From NCBI RefSeq assembly GCF_018618475.1, contig NZ_JACSMD010000001.1, positions 992,001-1,056,000 of the forward strand: a stretch of DNA of 64,000 nucleotides, read 5' to 3'. A program made the translations under genes and the position numbers. Positions 8,118 through 15,978 of the stretch are shown piece after piece. The first letter of the stretch is position 1. Each line of letters begins with the position of its first letter. The DNA comes from Exiguobacterium sp. s122. Its GTDB lineage: Bacteria; Bacillota; Bacilli; Exiguobacteriales; Exiguobacteriaceae. The notes below the pieces were generated by a model, which saw only the letters and a program-made list of their open reading frames with translations, searched no databases and had not been told where the DNA came from.

Positions 8118-10037
8118 ATGAAGTCATCTCAACGCTTCTCGAAGCTAACTATGCGACTGAATGAAACGGTCCGCGCTTCGTTTCAAGAATATCGTTTATT
8201 CTGGATTTTTACTTTATTGCTTTGGACGAAGACGTATATCGTATATCAATTTTTCTTTAATATTCCGATTGAAAACACGGCGCAAGCCTTTATTTTGTTA
8301 ATCAGCCCAATCAGCTCAACGTTATTTTTATTTGCGTTTAGTTTCTTCTTTAAAGGCAGCAAACAAAAATGGGTGCTCTTTACACTCTATGCGTTCGCCT
8401 CGTTTATCTTATTCGCTGACGCCGTATACTATCGCGAATTCACCGATTATTTGACGATGCCGGTCATTTTACAACCGTCAAACATGGAGACGATATCCAC
8501 GTCGTTCACGTCACTGCTTGAATGGAAAGACCTCATCATTCTCGGCGATGTGCTCGTGTTACCATTCATCCTCTGGAAAGTGAACACGCGTGAAAATGCG
8601 GCATCGCACCGACGCGCGCTCGTCACGTTCGTGGCGGCTGTCGCCGTGTTCCTTTTCAATTTGTCGCTCGCAGAGACAGAACGCCCAGAACTCTTGACGC
8701 GCTCGTTCGACCGCGAATTGCTCGTCAAAAACATCGGGACGTTCAACTTCCATGTGTATGACGCGATGCTTCAAACGAAGACGTCGGCGCAAAAAGCGAT
8801 GGCGGACGGCTCGGAACTTGCTGAAATCGAGCAGTTCACACGCCAAAACTATGCGGCACCAGATCCTGAACTGTTCGGCAAGTATAAAGGTAAAAACGTG
8901 ATCGTCGTCTCGTTCGAGTCGGCCCAAAACTTCACGCACAATATGAAAGCCTCAAACGGCGAGTACATCACGCCGAACTTGAACAAACTGATCGAGGAGT
9001 CGCACTTCTGGCCGAACTATTATCATACTGTCGGACAAGGGAAGACGTCCGATGCCGAGTTCGCCCTCGATAACTCGCTCTATGGTCTTCCGCGCGGAGC
9101 CGTCTACTTTACGAACGCCGATAACGAATACCAGGCACTACCTGAAGTAATTAAAGAAGATAACTACTATTCGGCTGTATTCCATGCGAACAACAAATCG
9201 TTCTGGAACCGTGACCATATGTATAAAAACGTAGGGGTTGACGAGTTCTTCGATGAGAAGAGCTATGATCTTGGAAATCCAGAAGATATGACCGAATGGG
9301 GACTTCTTGATGATAGTTTCTTCGAACAATCGATTCCGATGCTTGAGGAGCTCCCGGAACCGTTCTATGCGAAGTTCATCACGCTTACGAACCACTTCCC
9401 GTACACGATGCCGAGCGAAGATTATGAGCTCGTGCCAAAATTCGAAACAAGCTCGACAACGCTTAACAATTTCCCGCAGGCGCTCGCCTATCAGGATTAT
9501 GCGCTCGGCTTGTTCATCGATGAATTGAAGGCGAACGGCATGTGGGAAGATACGATTTTTGTCGTCTACGGGGACCATTACGGAATCTCGACAAACCATA
9601 ATGCCGCCATGGCTGACTTGCTCGGAAAAGAAGAGCTGACGCCATACGATGTAGCAAAATTGCAACAAGTACCGTTCGTCGTCCATTTACCTGACCAAAC
9701 AAAAGGTGAAGTGCATGAGACGATTGGTAGTCATGTCGATATGAAACCGACGATCCTCCACTTGTTAGGGATGGATACGTCTGACTTGGTCGGATTCGGA
9801 AATGACTTGTTCTCGAAAGAACGGAACAGTCGCGCCATCTTCCGAGATGGAACGGTGTTGACCGATGACTATGTGTGGACCCAGTCGACGTGTTATGATG
9901 CCGAAACTGGAGAGGTCGTTGAAGATGCATCACTTTGTGGACCGATCAATGAAGAAGCAGAAGCGATTCTTCAGATGAACGATGATTTGATTTATTCTGA
10001 CTTGTTACGTTTTAAAGAACAGTCGGACAACCGATAA
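8118..10037 (+). CDS. ltaS: Lipoteichoic acid synthase (LtaS family sulfatase-fold enzyme)
   Basis: A 639-residue polytopic enzyme that polymerises glycerol phosphate from phosphatidylglycerol onto a glycolipid anchor outside the membrane. Five membrane segments fill residues 25-185, followed by a linker and an extracellular sulfatase-type domain. Catalytic Thr310 lies in GQGKTSDAEF. Metal-site motifs VVSFESAQN and VVYGDHYG are present. The linker AQKAMADG near residue 226 could be the signal-peptidase cut that releases the ectodomain in relatives. Its place after glcK matches B. subtilis yqgS. It has its own promoter and a double terminator, so it is monocistronic. Confidence 0.95.
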   Translation: MKSSQRFSKLTMRLNETVRASFQEYRLFWIFTLLLWTKTYIVYQFFFNIPIENTAQAFILLISPISSTLFLFAFSFFFKGSKQKWVLFTLYAFASFILFADAVYYREFTDYLTMPVILQPSNMETISTSFTSLLEWKDLIILGDVLVLPFILWKVNTRENAASHRRALVTFVAAVAVFLFNLSLAETERPELLTRSFDRELLVKNIGTFNFHVYDAMLQTKTSAQKAMADGSELAEIEQFTRQNYAAPDPELFGKYKGKNVIVVSFESAQNFTHNMKASNGEYITPNLNKLIEESHFWPNYYHTVGQGKTSDAEFALDNSLYGLPRGAVYFTNADNEYQALPEVIKEDNYYSAVFHANNKSFWNRDHMYKNVGVDEFFDEKSYDLGNPEDMTEWGLLDDSFFEQSIPMLEELPEPFYAKFITLTNHFPYTMPSEDYELVPKFETSSTTLNNFPQALAYQDYALGLFIDELKANGMWEDTIFVVYGDHYGISTNHNAAMADLLGKEELTPYDVAKLQQVPFVVHLPDQTKGEVHETIGSHVDMKPTILHLLGMDTSDLVGFGNDLFSKERNSRAIFRDGTVLTDDYVWTQSTCYDAETGEVVEDASLCGPINEEAEAILQMNDDLIYSDLLRFKEQSDNR

Positions 10038-10040
10038 ACA

Positions 10041-10069
10041 AAGCGTCGCCTAGACAGGCGACGCTTTTT
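10041..10069 (+). terminator. Rho-independent terminator after ltaS
   Basis: Perfect 11-bp stem AAGCGTCGCCT / AGGCGACGCTT with a four-base loop, then T residues. Confidence 0.9.
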
Positions 10070-10075
10070 CTGTAC

Positions 10076-10101
10076 AAAAAAAACGACCGAAGTCGTTTTT
10101 T
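10076..10101. terminator. Bidirectional terminator between ltaS and yqgW
   Basis: AAACGAC / GTCGTTT stem with a CGAA loop. It is flanked by A residues on the left and T residues on the right, so it can serve both ltaS and the converging yqgW gene. Confidence 0.75.
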
Positions 10102-10108
10102 CGTTTCA

Positions 10109-10288
10109 TTAACTTGGGATTCCACCATAGATCAATGTTGCGACTCCGAAGAAACCGAAGACGAGAACAGTGACGGCCGCAAAGGCCAGTGGGAAGAATT
10201 GACGTTTCTTAAATGAACGGGCCATTCCCCAAATCGCGACAAAAGCCACGATAAGTGAAATCCATCCAAACGGCTCATACAAATGCAT
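10109..10288 (-). CDS. yqgW: YqgW-like small membrane protein (DUF2759)
   Basis: A 59-residue protein starting MHLYEPFGWISLIVAFVAIW, with two hydrophobic stretches (residues about 8-22 and 32-54) separated by the basic segment RSFKKRQ. Size, two-helix layout and location between the LTA synthase and yqgX match B. subtilis YqgW, a DUF2759 protein of unknown function. The start is supported by AGGGGGACT upstream on the minus strand. It converges on ltaS with a shared bidirectional hairpin. I assign the family from context and general resemblance rather than from an alignment. Confidence 0.8.
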   Translation of the reverse strand: MHLYEPFGWISLIVAFVAIWGMARSFKKRQFFPLAFAAVTVLVFGFFGVATLIYGGIPS

Positions 10289-10315
10289 GACGAGTCCCCC
10301 TTTTATTATACGTCA

Positions 10316-10335
10316 TGAAATTCATAAAAATTTCA
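10316..10335. promoter_or_regulatory. Inverted repeat between divergent yqgW and yqgX
   Basis: TGAAATT-N6-AATTTCA, perfect 7-bp arms, 27 bases upstream of the yqgW start. It may be an operator. A second TGAAAT follows nine bases downstream. Confidence 0.3.
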
Positions 10336-10445
10336 CTGAAATATCACTATTATTTTATCCGAAATATGTGACGGTGTCGAGCAAAGAAAGGCGTCGCTAC
10401 AATTTTGCCACAATATCGATTAGAATGAATGATGGAGGTGTTTAG

Positions 10446-11066
10446 ATGAACGTAGTAAAAATCACATCAGGCTTGGCGCAAGAGAACGGTTATGTGGTCG
10501 AACAGGACGGTACAGTCGTGATTGTTGACCCCGGGACGGATGATCCGCGCTTCTTTGAGACGGTCGAGCGCTTCGGTCGTTTGGACGCAATTTTATTGAC
10601 CCATGCCCATTTTGACCATATTGGGGGCATCGATGCGTTACGCGATCGTTACGGGGCTCCGGTTTACGTACATGAAGCCGAGCGGACGTGGTTAAGCGAT
10701 GACGAAAAAAATGGAGCGGCTAAATTCCATTTGCCGTCCGCTTCCATGCGTCCGGCTGAGCGGACGTATCAAGGTAAGACGCTGACGATTGGAGCGTTAT
10801 CGTTTGAACTCCATCATACGCCAGGTCATTCGCCAGGGAGCGTCACACTCTATCTACCAAATGAGCAAATCGCATTTTGTGGCGATTTGATTTTCAAACA
10901 GTCGGTTGGGCGTACCGATTTATTAGGGGGCGACCAAGCGACGTTGCTTGGCTCAATCGACCGGCTACGTCAACTGTTGCCAAAAGAGACGGTCCTTTAT
11001 TCAGGGCACGGACCGAAAACGACGCTCGGCGCAGAAATCGAATCCAATCCATTTTTCAGTCGCTAA
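10446..11066 (+). CDS. yqgX: MBL fold metallo-hydrolase (glyoxalase II-like)
   Basis: A 206-residue metallo-beta-lactamase-fold hydrolase. The zinc motif THAHFDHIGG lies near residues 58-67, followed by HHTPGHSPGS, FCGDLIF and a C-terminal YSGHGP, the full ligand set for a binuclear zinc site. Family members hydrolyse thioesters such as S-lactoylglutathione or bacillithiol conjugates. In a Firmicute a bacillithiol or general thioesterase role is more likely than glutathione, but this is inferred. The ATG follows GATGGAGGTGTTTAG. Location matches B. subtilis YqgX. A bidirectional terminator separates it from the converging yqgY. Confidence 0.9.
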   Translation: MNVVKITSGLAQENGYVVEQDGTVVIVDPGTDDPRFFETVERFGRLDAILLTHAHFDHIGGIDALRDRYGAPVYVHEAERTWLSDDEKNGAAKFHLPSASMRPAERTYQGKTLTIGALSFELHHTPGHSPGSVTLYLPNEQIAFCGDLIFKQSVGRTDLLGGDQATLLGSIDRLRQLLPKETVLYSGHGPKTTLGAEIESNPFFSR

Positions 11067-11070
11067 ACAA

Positions 11071-11105
11071 AAAAAGATTGTCTCGTGATGAGACAATCTT
11101 TTTTA
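11071..11105. terminator. Bidirectional terminator between yqgX and yqgY
   Basis: Stem AAAAAGATTGTCTC / GAGACAATCTTTTT with a five-base loop and A and T runs on the two flanks. It overlaps the end of yqgY. Confidence 0.88.
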
Positions 11106-11366
11106 CATTTGGAAGTTACTCCAATACGTGAAGACGATGAAGAAGACCGTCAAATAAGCGCCGAACACGTATACATACGTTTTTTCAGTCAATTTTAAGT
11201 AACCGAGTGCGACGAAGAAAATAGTTTGAGCTAAGAAAACTAGACCCATTACGACGAAGTCACCAGTATGTTCGCTGCTGCTTTGATCTCCACCGAGCGC
11301 GCCTACGAATGCAAGCGCTGCGATCAACCCAGTCCAAAATCCAAGGACACGGTACATTCTCGCCAT
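11103..11366 (-). CDS. yqgY: YqgY-like membrane protein (DUF2626)
   Basis: An 87-residue protein starting MARMYRVLGFWTGLIAAL, with three hydrophobic segments and the conserved YLKLTEKTYVYVFGAYLTVF region typical of DUF2626 proteins. The function is unknown. The order yqgX, yqgY, yqgZ matches B. subtilis. An acidic, Ser-rich loop (GGDQSSSEHTGD) between helices 1 and 2 is longer than I recall for relatives. The minus-strand ribosome binding site GGGGGG lies in front of the start. Confidence 0.88.
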   Translation of the reverse strand: MARMYRVLGFWTGLIAALAFVGALGGDQSSSEHTGDFVVMGLVFLAQTIFFVALGYLKLTEKTYVYVFGAYLTVFFIVFTYWSNFQM

Positions 11367-11500
11367 GTTAATCCCCCCATACGTACATTATTCCATTCTC
11401 ATTCACTATTTTACCAACACATTAAAAAAAATGCTATGGAAACGTGTGAATTGAACAAAATAATCGTGAAAAAAATGTGAAATCTTATCCTGAAACAATC

Positions 11501-11562
11501 TTGTACAAAAAATAAAAAAAGTTGTACAAATACTGTACAATCTTGTCCAAGCATTGTATAAT
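11501..11562 (+). promoter_or_regulatory. Helically phased TTGTACAA-like repeat array over the yqgZ promoter
   Basis: Five octamers lie at 11501 (TTGTACAA), 11522 (TTGTACAA), 11533 (CTGTACAA), 11543 (TTGTCCAA) and 11554 (TTGTATAA). The spacings are 21, 11, 10 and 11, i.e. one or two helical turns. The last copy overlaps a TATAAT -10 box at 11557-11562; TGTACA 17 bases upstream may serve as -35. This is a likely multi-site operator; the binding protein is unknown. Confidence 0.5.
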
Positions 11563-11615
11563 CATCTTACACAACATGTACGAGCGAGAACTGAACCTAT
11601 AAGGAGGCAATTACA

Positions 11616-12002
11616 ATGGCAAATGAATTGATGTTTTATACGTACCCAAGTTGTACATCGTGTCGAAAAACGAAGGCGTTTCTACAAGAGCAACAACTCA
11701 ACGTGAGTGAACGTCATATTTTCCGTGACGCGCCTTCGGTCGATGAGTTGATGGCGTTACTCACATTATGTGACAACGGAGTCGAATCACTTCTTGCGAC
11801 GAGAAGCCAAGCGTTCAAACAGTTGAACGTCGATGTTGACGATTTGAAATTGAGCGAACTGCTCCATTTGATGAGTGAAAATCCAAAGTTATTGAAACGC
11901 CCGATTTTGACGGACGGTAAAGAAGTCATTGTCGGATACGATAAAGTTTCAATCGAGACGTATGCGCGTCGTCATGATTTAACTTCAGCCCACGTTTCAT
12001 AA
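11616..12002 (+). CDS. yqgZ: Spx/MgsR family regulatory protein (ArsC-like)
   Basis: A 128-residue thioredoxin-fold protein of the ArsC/Spx family. The redox CxxC centre is CTSCRKTK at residues 13-20, and RPILTDGKEVIVGYD is the conserved C-terminal block. Spx-type proteins bind the RNA polymerase alpha subunit and switch transcription during thiol or general stress. Location after yqgY matches B. subtilis YqgZ (MgsR), so MgsR is the best match, though Spx itself cannot be excluded from sequence alone. The start follows TAAGGAGGCAATTACA. The promoter carries an unusual phased repeat array. Confidence 0.88.
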   Translation: MANELMFYTYPSCTSCRKTKAFLQEQQLNVSERHIFRDAPSVDELMALLTLCDNGVESLLATRSQAFKQLNVDVDDLKLSELLHLMSENPKLLKRPILTDGKEVIVGYDKVSIETYARRHDLTSAHVS

Positions 12003-12004
12003 AA

Positions 12005-12039
12005 CAAGTCCACTTTCATAAAGGTGGGCTTTTTTTTAT
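12005..12039 (+). terminator. Terminator after yqgZ
   Basis: Imperfect stem AAGTCCACTTT / AAAGGTGGGCTT followed by eight or more T residues. Confidence 0.75.
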
Positions 12040-12060
12040 GCTTATCGCGAGGTGGAGACG

Positions 12061-12879
12061 ATGAGAGCGGTGACGAAACGATTGATTGGGCTAGCGCGGC
12101 AACATCGGGCGAGCGATGTCCATTTTATGCCGGGGCCAGATGATGTGGCAATCCATATTCGGTCCGGGACGAGACTCGATGTGATGGAAACGATCAGTAG
12201 GTCAGAGTATGAGCGTTTGACGTTACATATGAAATATTGGTGTTCGTTGACAGAGACGGATCAGCGAGTCCCTCAGTCCGGAGTGTACGACGCAGAGACG
12301 GCGATGATTCGTGTCACGTTCTTGCCGTCATTTGAGCATACGTTAATGTCGTGGCGCATGCCGAACATGTCATTTGAATTAGGTGAATTGGTTGCGGAAA
12401 AAGATCAAATGGTATTTGAACAGTTAGGGAAGATGGGGCATGGATTGTTTTTAATCGGTGGAGCGACCGGGGCAGGGAAGACGACGGTGTTGTATGCGTT
12501 ACTTGAGCAGATCAATCACCGTCGAATTGTTACGATTGAGAATCCGCCGGAACAGGCCATTGCCGGTGTCATTCAGTTAGAGGTGAACGTAAAGGCTGGT
12601 CTCGATCATCGCAGTCTTTTGAAAGAGACGCTTCGCGCCGACCCCGACGTGATTGTCATCGGTGAGGTGCGCACAAGTGAGGAGTTTAAAGTCGCCCATG
12701 ATGCCGCGCTTAGCGGTCATTTAACGATTGCGACGTTTCACACATCGACGATTGAGGATGGGGAGCGCCGTCTTAAAGAGCTCGCGGGTGTGATGGAAAT
12801 GAAACGGTACTGGTGCGTCCTTCAACGTGGAGAGGAGATGACATGTTCATGGTCCCTACCCGAGTCATGTATGAATTGA
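12061..12879 (+). CDS. comGA: Competence ATPase ComGA (short form)
   Basis: A 272-residue GspE/PilB-type secretion ATPase that powers assembly of the competence pseudopilus at the cytoplasmic membrane. The Walker A motif GATGAGKT lies at residues 134-141, an Asp/Glu-box near 157-163, Walker B region PDVIVIGEVR at 195-204, and the His-box SGHLTIATFHT near 218-228. Relatives are usually about 80 residues longer at the C-terminus. Here the reading frame runs into the start of comGB and stops soon after RRLKELAG. The ATG at 12061 is set by GAGGTGG. It may be a natural short version or a truncated protein. Confidence 0.88.
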   Translation: MRAVTKRLIGLARQHRASDVHFMPGPDDVAIHIRSGTRLDVMETISRSEYERLTLHMKYWCSLTETDQRVPQSGVYDAETAMIRVTFLPSFEHTLMSWRMPNMSFELGELVAEKDQMVFEQLGKMGHGLFLIGGATGAGKTTVLYALLEQINHRRIVTIENPPEQAIAGVIQLEVNVKAGLDHRSLLKETLRADPDVIVIGEVRTSEEFKVAHDAALSGHLTIATFHTSTIEDGERRLKELAGVMEMKRYWCVLQRGEEMTCSWSLPESCMN

Positions 12880-13823
12880 ATACGATTCGCCGCTTTTTAA
12901 GGTTGCAAGCTCGCGGCGTCGGATTGAAGAAAACGTTCGAGACACTCGAGCTACACGAACGTGGGAAGAGACGGGACAAGGTGACGAATATGCGCATCGC
13001 GCTTGAGGACGGAGCGTCACTCGCAGAAGTATTTAAGACGCTCGTCTCAAACCGACGGATGCGTGAGTTGCTCGAGACGGCAGAACGCGGACACCACTTC
13101 ATCGAAGGGCTCGAACAAGTGCTTGCCTTGTCGATGATGCGTTCCTCGCTTGAGCAGGAGTTAAAGCAACTGGCCCGATACCCGCTCATTATTTTGACGA
13201 TGCTGTTTGGCCTAGGTACGATATACGCCCTATACATTTTTCCTAAACTGTTGTCGATGGTGGAAATTGAGCGATTGAGCGGCATGAACGCCCTGTTATT
13301 AACGAAGTGGTTCTTCCCCGGGCTCTTTTTTCTCTTTCTCTTGACTGCAAGCGGATTGTATCGTCTCGGTAAATCAGGCGTCATCCGAATCCCTGTCATC
13401 GAGCGAGGTCAACGGCTATACGTCACGTACTTGTTCGTCAGTGAATTGTCACTCCTTCAAGACGGTGAGGCGTCGGTACGTCACATCGTCGAACGGTTGG
13501 CTTTAGGAGACGGCGAAGTGGCGTTGATTGCAAGGCGAATCCATGATCGGATGTCGGCTGGTTTCGAGCTCGAGGTCGCCGCGCGGAACGAACCGCTTTT
13601 AGACCACGAAGTTGTGAGCCTGTTTGGCGTCGGTTCTGTCAGTGGGGAACTTGGGACGATGATGGCCATGCATCGAGAACTTGTCTTTGAAGAGATGGAA
13701 AGCTATTGGAAAGAACTCATCGCTAAAGTGGAACCCGCGCTATATGGGGTGTTGACCGTCATGGTCACGATGATGTTTTATACGATCTATTTGCCGGTGC
13801 AATTGATTATGGGTCAACTATAA
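12843..13823 (+). CDS. comGB: Competence type II secretion membrane protein ComGB
   Basis: A 326-residue polytopic protein of the GspF/PilC family, the inner-membrane platform that partners ComGA. A soluble GspF domain precedes the first hydrophobic stretch (about residue 115-135). A second membrane hairpin and a C-terminal helix (YGVLTVMVTMMFYTIYLPV) follow. The conserved FELEVAARNEPLLDHEVVSLFGVGSVSGEL corresponds to the second GspF repeat. GAGAGGAG at 12830-12837 points to the ATG at 12843. It overlaps comGA by 37 bases, an unusually long overlap that implies tight translational coupling. Confidence 0.9.
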   Translation: MFMVPTRVMYELNTIRRFLRLQARGVGLKKTFETLELHERGKRRDKVTNMRIALEDGASLAEVFKTLVSNRRMRELLETAERGHHFIEGLEQVLALSMMRSSLEQELKQLARYPLIILTMLFGLGTIYALYIFPKLLSMVEIERLSGMNALLLTKWFFPGLFFLFLLTASGLYRLGKSGVIRIPVIERGQRLYVTYLFVSELSLLQDGEASVRHIVERLALGDGEVALIARRIHDRMSAGFELEVAARNEPLLDHEVVSLFGVGSVSGELGTMMAMHRELVFEEMESYWKELIAKVEPALYGVLTVMVTMMFYTIYLPVQLIMGQL

Positions 13824-13835
13824 GGAGGAATTGAG

Positions 13836-14147
13836 ATGATGAACCAGAATTCGGAACGGGGCTTCACGCTTGTCGAGATGGCCGCGGTCTTGTTAATTAT
13901 TTCGGTCTTGTTGTTACTGCTCGTTCCGTCGATGACGGACGGGAAAAGTCGGGCCGATAGCGTCAGTTGCGAAGGGAGCGTGCGCATCGTCGAGTCGGAG
14001 ATTAACCTATATTATGCGGAGCATAAGTCGTACCCGGAAACACTCGCCGTTATCAAACGAGGGGGGTCGTCCGACCCGCTCACGTACAGCTGTCAGTCGA
14101 CGACGTACACGTACGCACCGGCGACGGGCACGCTCACGAAAAAATGA
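13836..14147 (+). CDS. comGC: Major competence pseudopilin ComGC
   Basis: A 103-residue class III prepilin. The short leader ends in RGFTLVEM, where the prepilin peptidase ComC cuts after Gly and methylates Phe. A hydrophobic helix of about 20 residues follows. Two cysteines (SCEGS and YSCQS) could form the intramolecular disulfide known in ComGC. The product is the main subunit of the transformation pseudopilus. Strong AAGGAGGAATTGAG ribosome binding site. The gene overlaps comGD by four bases. Confidence 0.93.
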   Translation: MMNQNSERGFTLVEMAAVLLIISVLLLLLVPSMTDGKSRADSVSCEGSVRIVESEINLYYAEHKSYPETLAVIKRGGSSDPLTYSCQSTTYTYAPATGTLTKK

Positions 14148-14581
14148 GGCAAGACGGGTATACGTTCGTGGAAATGGCGGCGGTGCTCCTCGTTTTGTCG
14201 TCCATCTTGCTGTTGGCCATGCCGTCCGTCCGTTCCATTGACCGGCTTGCCTTGATTGATTTCACGGAAGGGCTACTGGCCGATATCGCGGAAGTCGGGC
14301 AGTATCCGTACGTCGCTGCCGACGAGAAGTGCGTACCACGCCTGCGCTGGTACGTGAAAGAGCGGCGTTATCACATTACGTGCGGACTCACGTCGATTAA
14401 GACGGTCCAAGTGCCAGATGGAATCGTCCTTAGTCTGCCGACGTCGAGCGAAATCGTCTTCTCGAAGACGGCAGCGAGTTATGCCGGGCAATGGAAATTT
14501 TCTTCAGGCACTCGATCGATTACGCTCAAGTTTCGACTGGGCACGTACGAACCGGAGGTGATTCGAAGTGAGGGGTTCTGA
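14144..14581 (+). CDS. comGD: Minor competence pseudopilin ComGD
   Basis: A 145-residue prepilin-like protein starting MRQDGYTFVEMAAVLL, with the GYTFVE processing motif and a following hydrophobic helix. Position in the operon identifies it as ComGD. Two cysteines in the globular part (EKCVP and ITCGL) may form a disulfide. It should be a minor pseudopilus component at the outer face of the membrane. It starts within the last codon of comGC and its 3' end overlaps comGE by 14 bases. Confidence 0.88.
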   Translation: MRQDGYTFVEMAAVLLVLSSILLLAMPSVRSIDRLALIDFTEGLLADIAEVGQYPYVAADEKCVPRLRWYVKERRYHITCGLTSIKTVQVPDGIVLSLPTSSEIVFSKTAASYAGQWKFSSGTRSITLKFRLGTYEPEVIRSEGF

Positions 14582-14804
14582 ACGAGGCGTCACGTTATGG
14601 GAGATTTGTTTGAGTCTGGCGCTCCTAATTGGGTGGATTGGTGTGCTCGTCCCGTTTGTCGTGAACGCCAATGAGCGAATCGAACGGTTAGAAGTGACGG
14701 TCCGACACTATGAATCAATTCAGCGGGAGGTGTTGATCGATGCGGCTGAGCCAAGTGGAAAAGAGCGTGTCTGTATCGAAGAACTTTGCCTCCCGACACT
14801 GTGA
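14568..14804 (+). CDS. comGE: Minor competence pseudopilin ComGE
   Basis: A 78-residue protein with a GTG start. It begins MRGSERGVTLWEICLSLALL, in which GVTLWE is a slightly divergent prepilin processing motif, followed by one hydrophobic helix. Identity rests on the motif and the place between comGD and comGF. It is short for the family (about 115 residues in B. subtilis). A Cys pair near the C-terminus (CIEELC) is notable. It overlaps comGD by 14 and comGF by 65 bases. Confidence 0.8.
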   Translation: MRGSERGVTLWEICLSLALLIGWIGVLVPFVVNANERIERLEVTVRHYESIQREVLIDAAEPSGKERVCIEELCLPTL

Positions 14805-15234
14805 AGACGGCTATACGATGTTAGAGCTCACGCTTGTCCTGTTGCTCATCCCGTTATTTATCGGACTACTCGTACAACTCCTCTCGCTCGGTGAAACGCT
14901 TTATGAACAGCCGAGGGGAAACGTGACGACGACGTCGCAACTCTTCGTCCGAAAAGTGATTGATAGTCGAGATTGTGCCGTGAAAGATGGACGGCTCACC
15001 GGCGTGTACGTGCGCCCGGATAAGACGACATGGGCTTGGACGTTAAAGCAGATTAACGGGAACTTGGTCATGGTCGGAGATGGAGGGGGGAATCTATTAT
15101 TCCTAAGAGGAATCGAACAGTATCGTGTCGAATCGGTAGGGCAAGGCTATCACATCCAATTCGTCGATCGAAACGGGGCTCGGGAAAAGTACGTGATGTG
15201 CATGAGAACGGCTTCTTCCTCGTTACTTCGTTAA
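14740..15234 (+). CDS. comGF: Minor competence pseudopilin ComGF
   Basis: A 164-residue protein. After a leader of about 23 residues comes GYTMLELTLVLLLIPLFIGL, a prepilin processing site and hydrophobic helix. ComGF is assigned by position and by the soluble domain with two Cys residues (SRDCAV, YVMCM). GGGAGGTG at 14725-14732 gives a well-spaced ATG at 14740, inside comGE. The 65-base overlap with comGE is long but typical of this tightly packed operon. Confidence 0.83.
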   Translation: MRLSQVEKSVSVSKNFASRHCEDGYTMLELTLVLLLIPLFIGLLVQLLSLGETLYEQPRGNVTTTSQLFVRKVIDSRDCAVKDGRLTGVYVRPDKTTWAWTLKQINGNLVMVGDGGGNLLFLRGIEQYRVESVGQGYHIQFVDRNGAREKYVMCMRTASSSLLR

Positions 15235-15500
15235 TTGTCATGATGTGGATTCTTGGCGCATCGTTGTTTTGGTATACTGATATTGAACGAAGTACCGAAC
15301 GATTGGCACGAGACATCCTCGCCATCCGTTTCGAGGGACACTTGCTCGTGGCAAAGGCGAATTGCAAAACGAAAGCCATCACTGTCACAAAACCGACCGG
15401 TACGATCTCTTGCCGTCCGCTTGGGAGCGGGACGATTGAAGTGGATATCCGGCTCGTGAGCGGAGAACGACATAAAGAGGTGATTTATTTCGATGAGTAG
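15198..15500 (+). CDS. comGG: Minor competence protein ComGG
   Basis: A 100-residue protein with a GTG start (MHENGFFLVTSLIVMMWI). The N-terminal hydrophobic helix follows a GFFLVT segment rather than a classical processing site, as in ComGG of B. subtilis, which is not processed canonically. Two Cys residues (KANCKT, ISCRPL) may pair. Last gene of the comG set; it overlaps comGF by 37 and aroK by 8 bases. Assignment rests mainly on position. Confidence 0.78.
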   Translation: MHENGFFLVTSLIVMMWILGASLFWYTDIERSTERLARDILAIRFEGHLLVAKANCKTKAITVTKPTGTISCRPLGSGTIEVDIRLVSGERHKEVIYFDE

Positions 15501-15978
15501 GCCGTTTTATATTATTGGGTTTATGGGTACAGGTAAAACAAGCGTCAAACGATATCTTGAAACAACAAATCATGTCGTGGACTTAGACGAACAGCTCGTA
15601 CACGTTGCCGGCATGGGCATCCCGACGTACTTTCAACGATTCGGGGAGGCCGCGTTTCGTGAACTCGAAAGCGTAATATTAAAGTCGACAAAGGCGGAGT
15701 ATGTCGTGACGGGCGGGGGCATCGTGGAGCGTGCCGAAAACGTGGAGTGGATGAAGGCGAATGGGACCGTCGTTGCGCTCGATGCGCCGTTTGAATTATG
15801 TTGGGCACGGATTCGTCATTCCAATCGACCGCTCGTCAAAGGGGGGGAGGCGCGCGTTCGCGCCTTGTATGATCGGCGACTTCCGCTGTACCGGGAAGCC
15901 GATGTCGTCCTTGATGCCTCACGAGGTACCGAGGATGTCGTTCGACAACTAAAGCAATTGAAGGAGGAGAAGGAATGA
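15493..15978 (+). CDS. aroK: Shikimate kinase
   Basis: A 161-residue P-loop kinase phosphorylating shikimate to shikimate-3-phosphate in aromatic amino acid synthesis. Walker A GFMGTGKTS lies at residues 9-17. The DLDE motif follows near 32 and the TGGGIV shikimate-binding motif near 74-79. RPLVKGG belongs to the lid region. It overlaps comGG, and in B. subtilis an aroK homologue also lies between comGG and gcvT, so this is conserved synteny rather than function. aroQ of the same pathway lies 8 kb downstream. Confidence 0.92.
   Translation: MSRPFYIIGFMGTGKTSVKRYLETTNHVVDLDEQLVHVAGMGIPTYFQRFGEAAFRELESVILKSTKAEYVVTGGGIVERAENVEWMKANGTVVALDAPFELCWARIRHSNRPLVKGGEARVRALYDRRLPLYREADVVLDASRGTEDVVRQLKQLKEEKE

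Noticed and set aside
9138-9686. A 182-codon minus-strand frame inside ltaS
   Set aside because: Shadow of the ltaS coding bias; no ribosome binding site and no protein motif.
12773-13399. A 208-codon minus-strand frame across comGA/comGB
   Set aside because: Ser/Arg-rich low-information translation opposite a well-supported gene.
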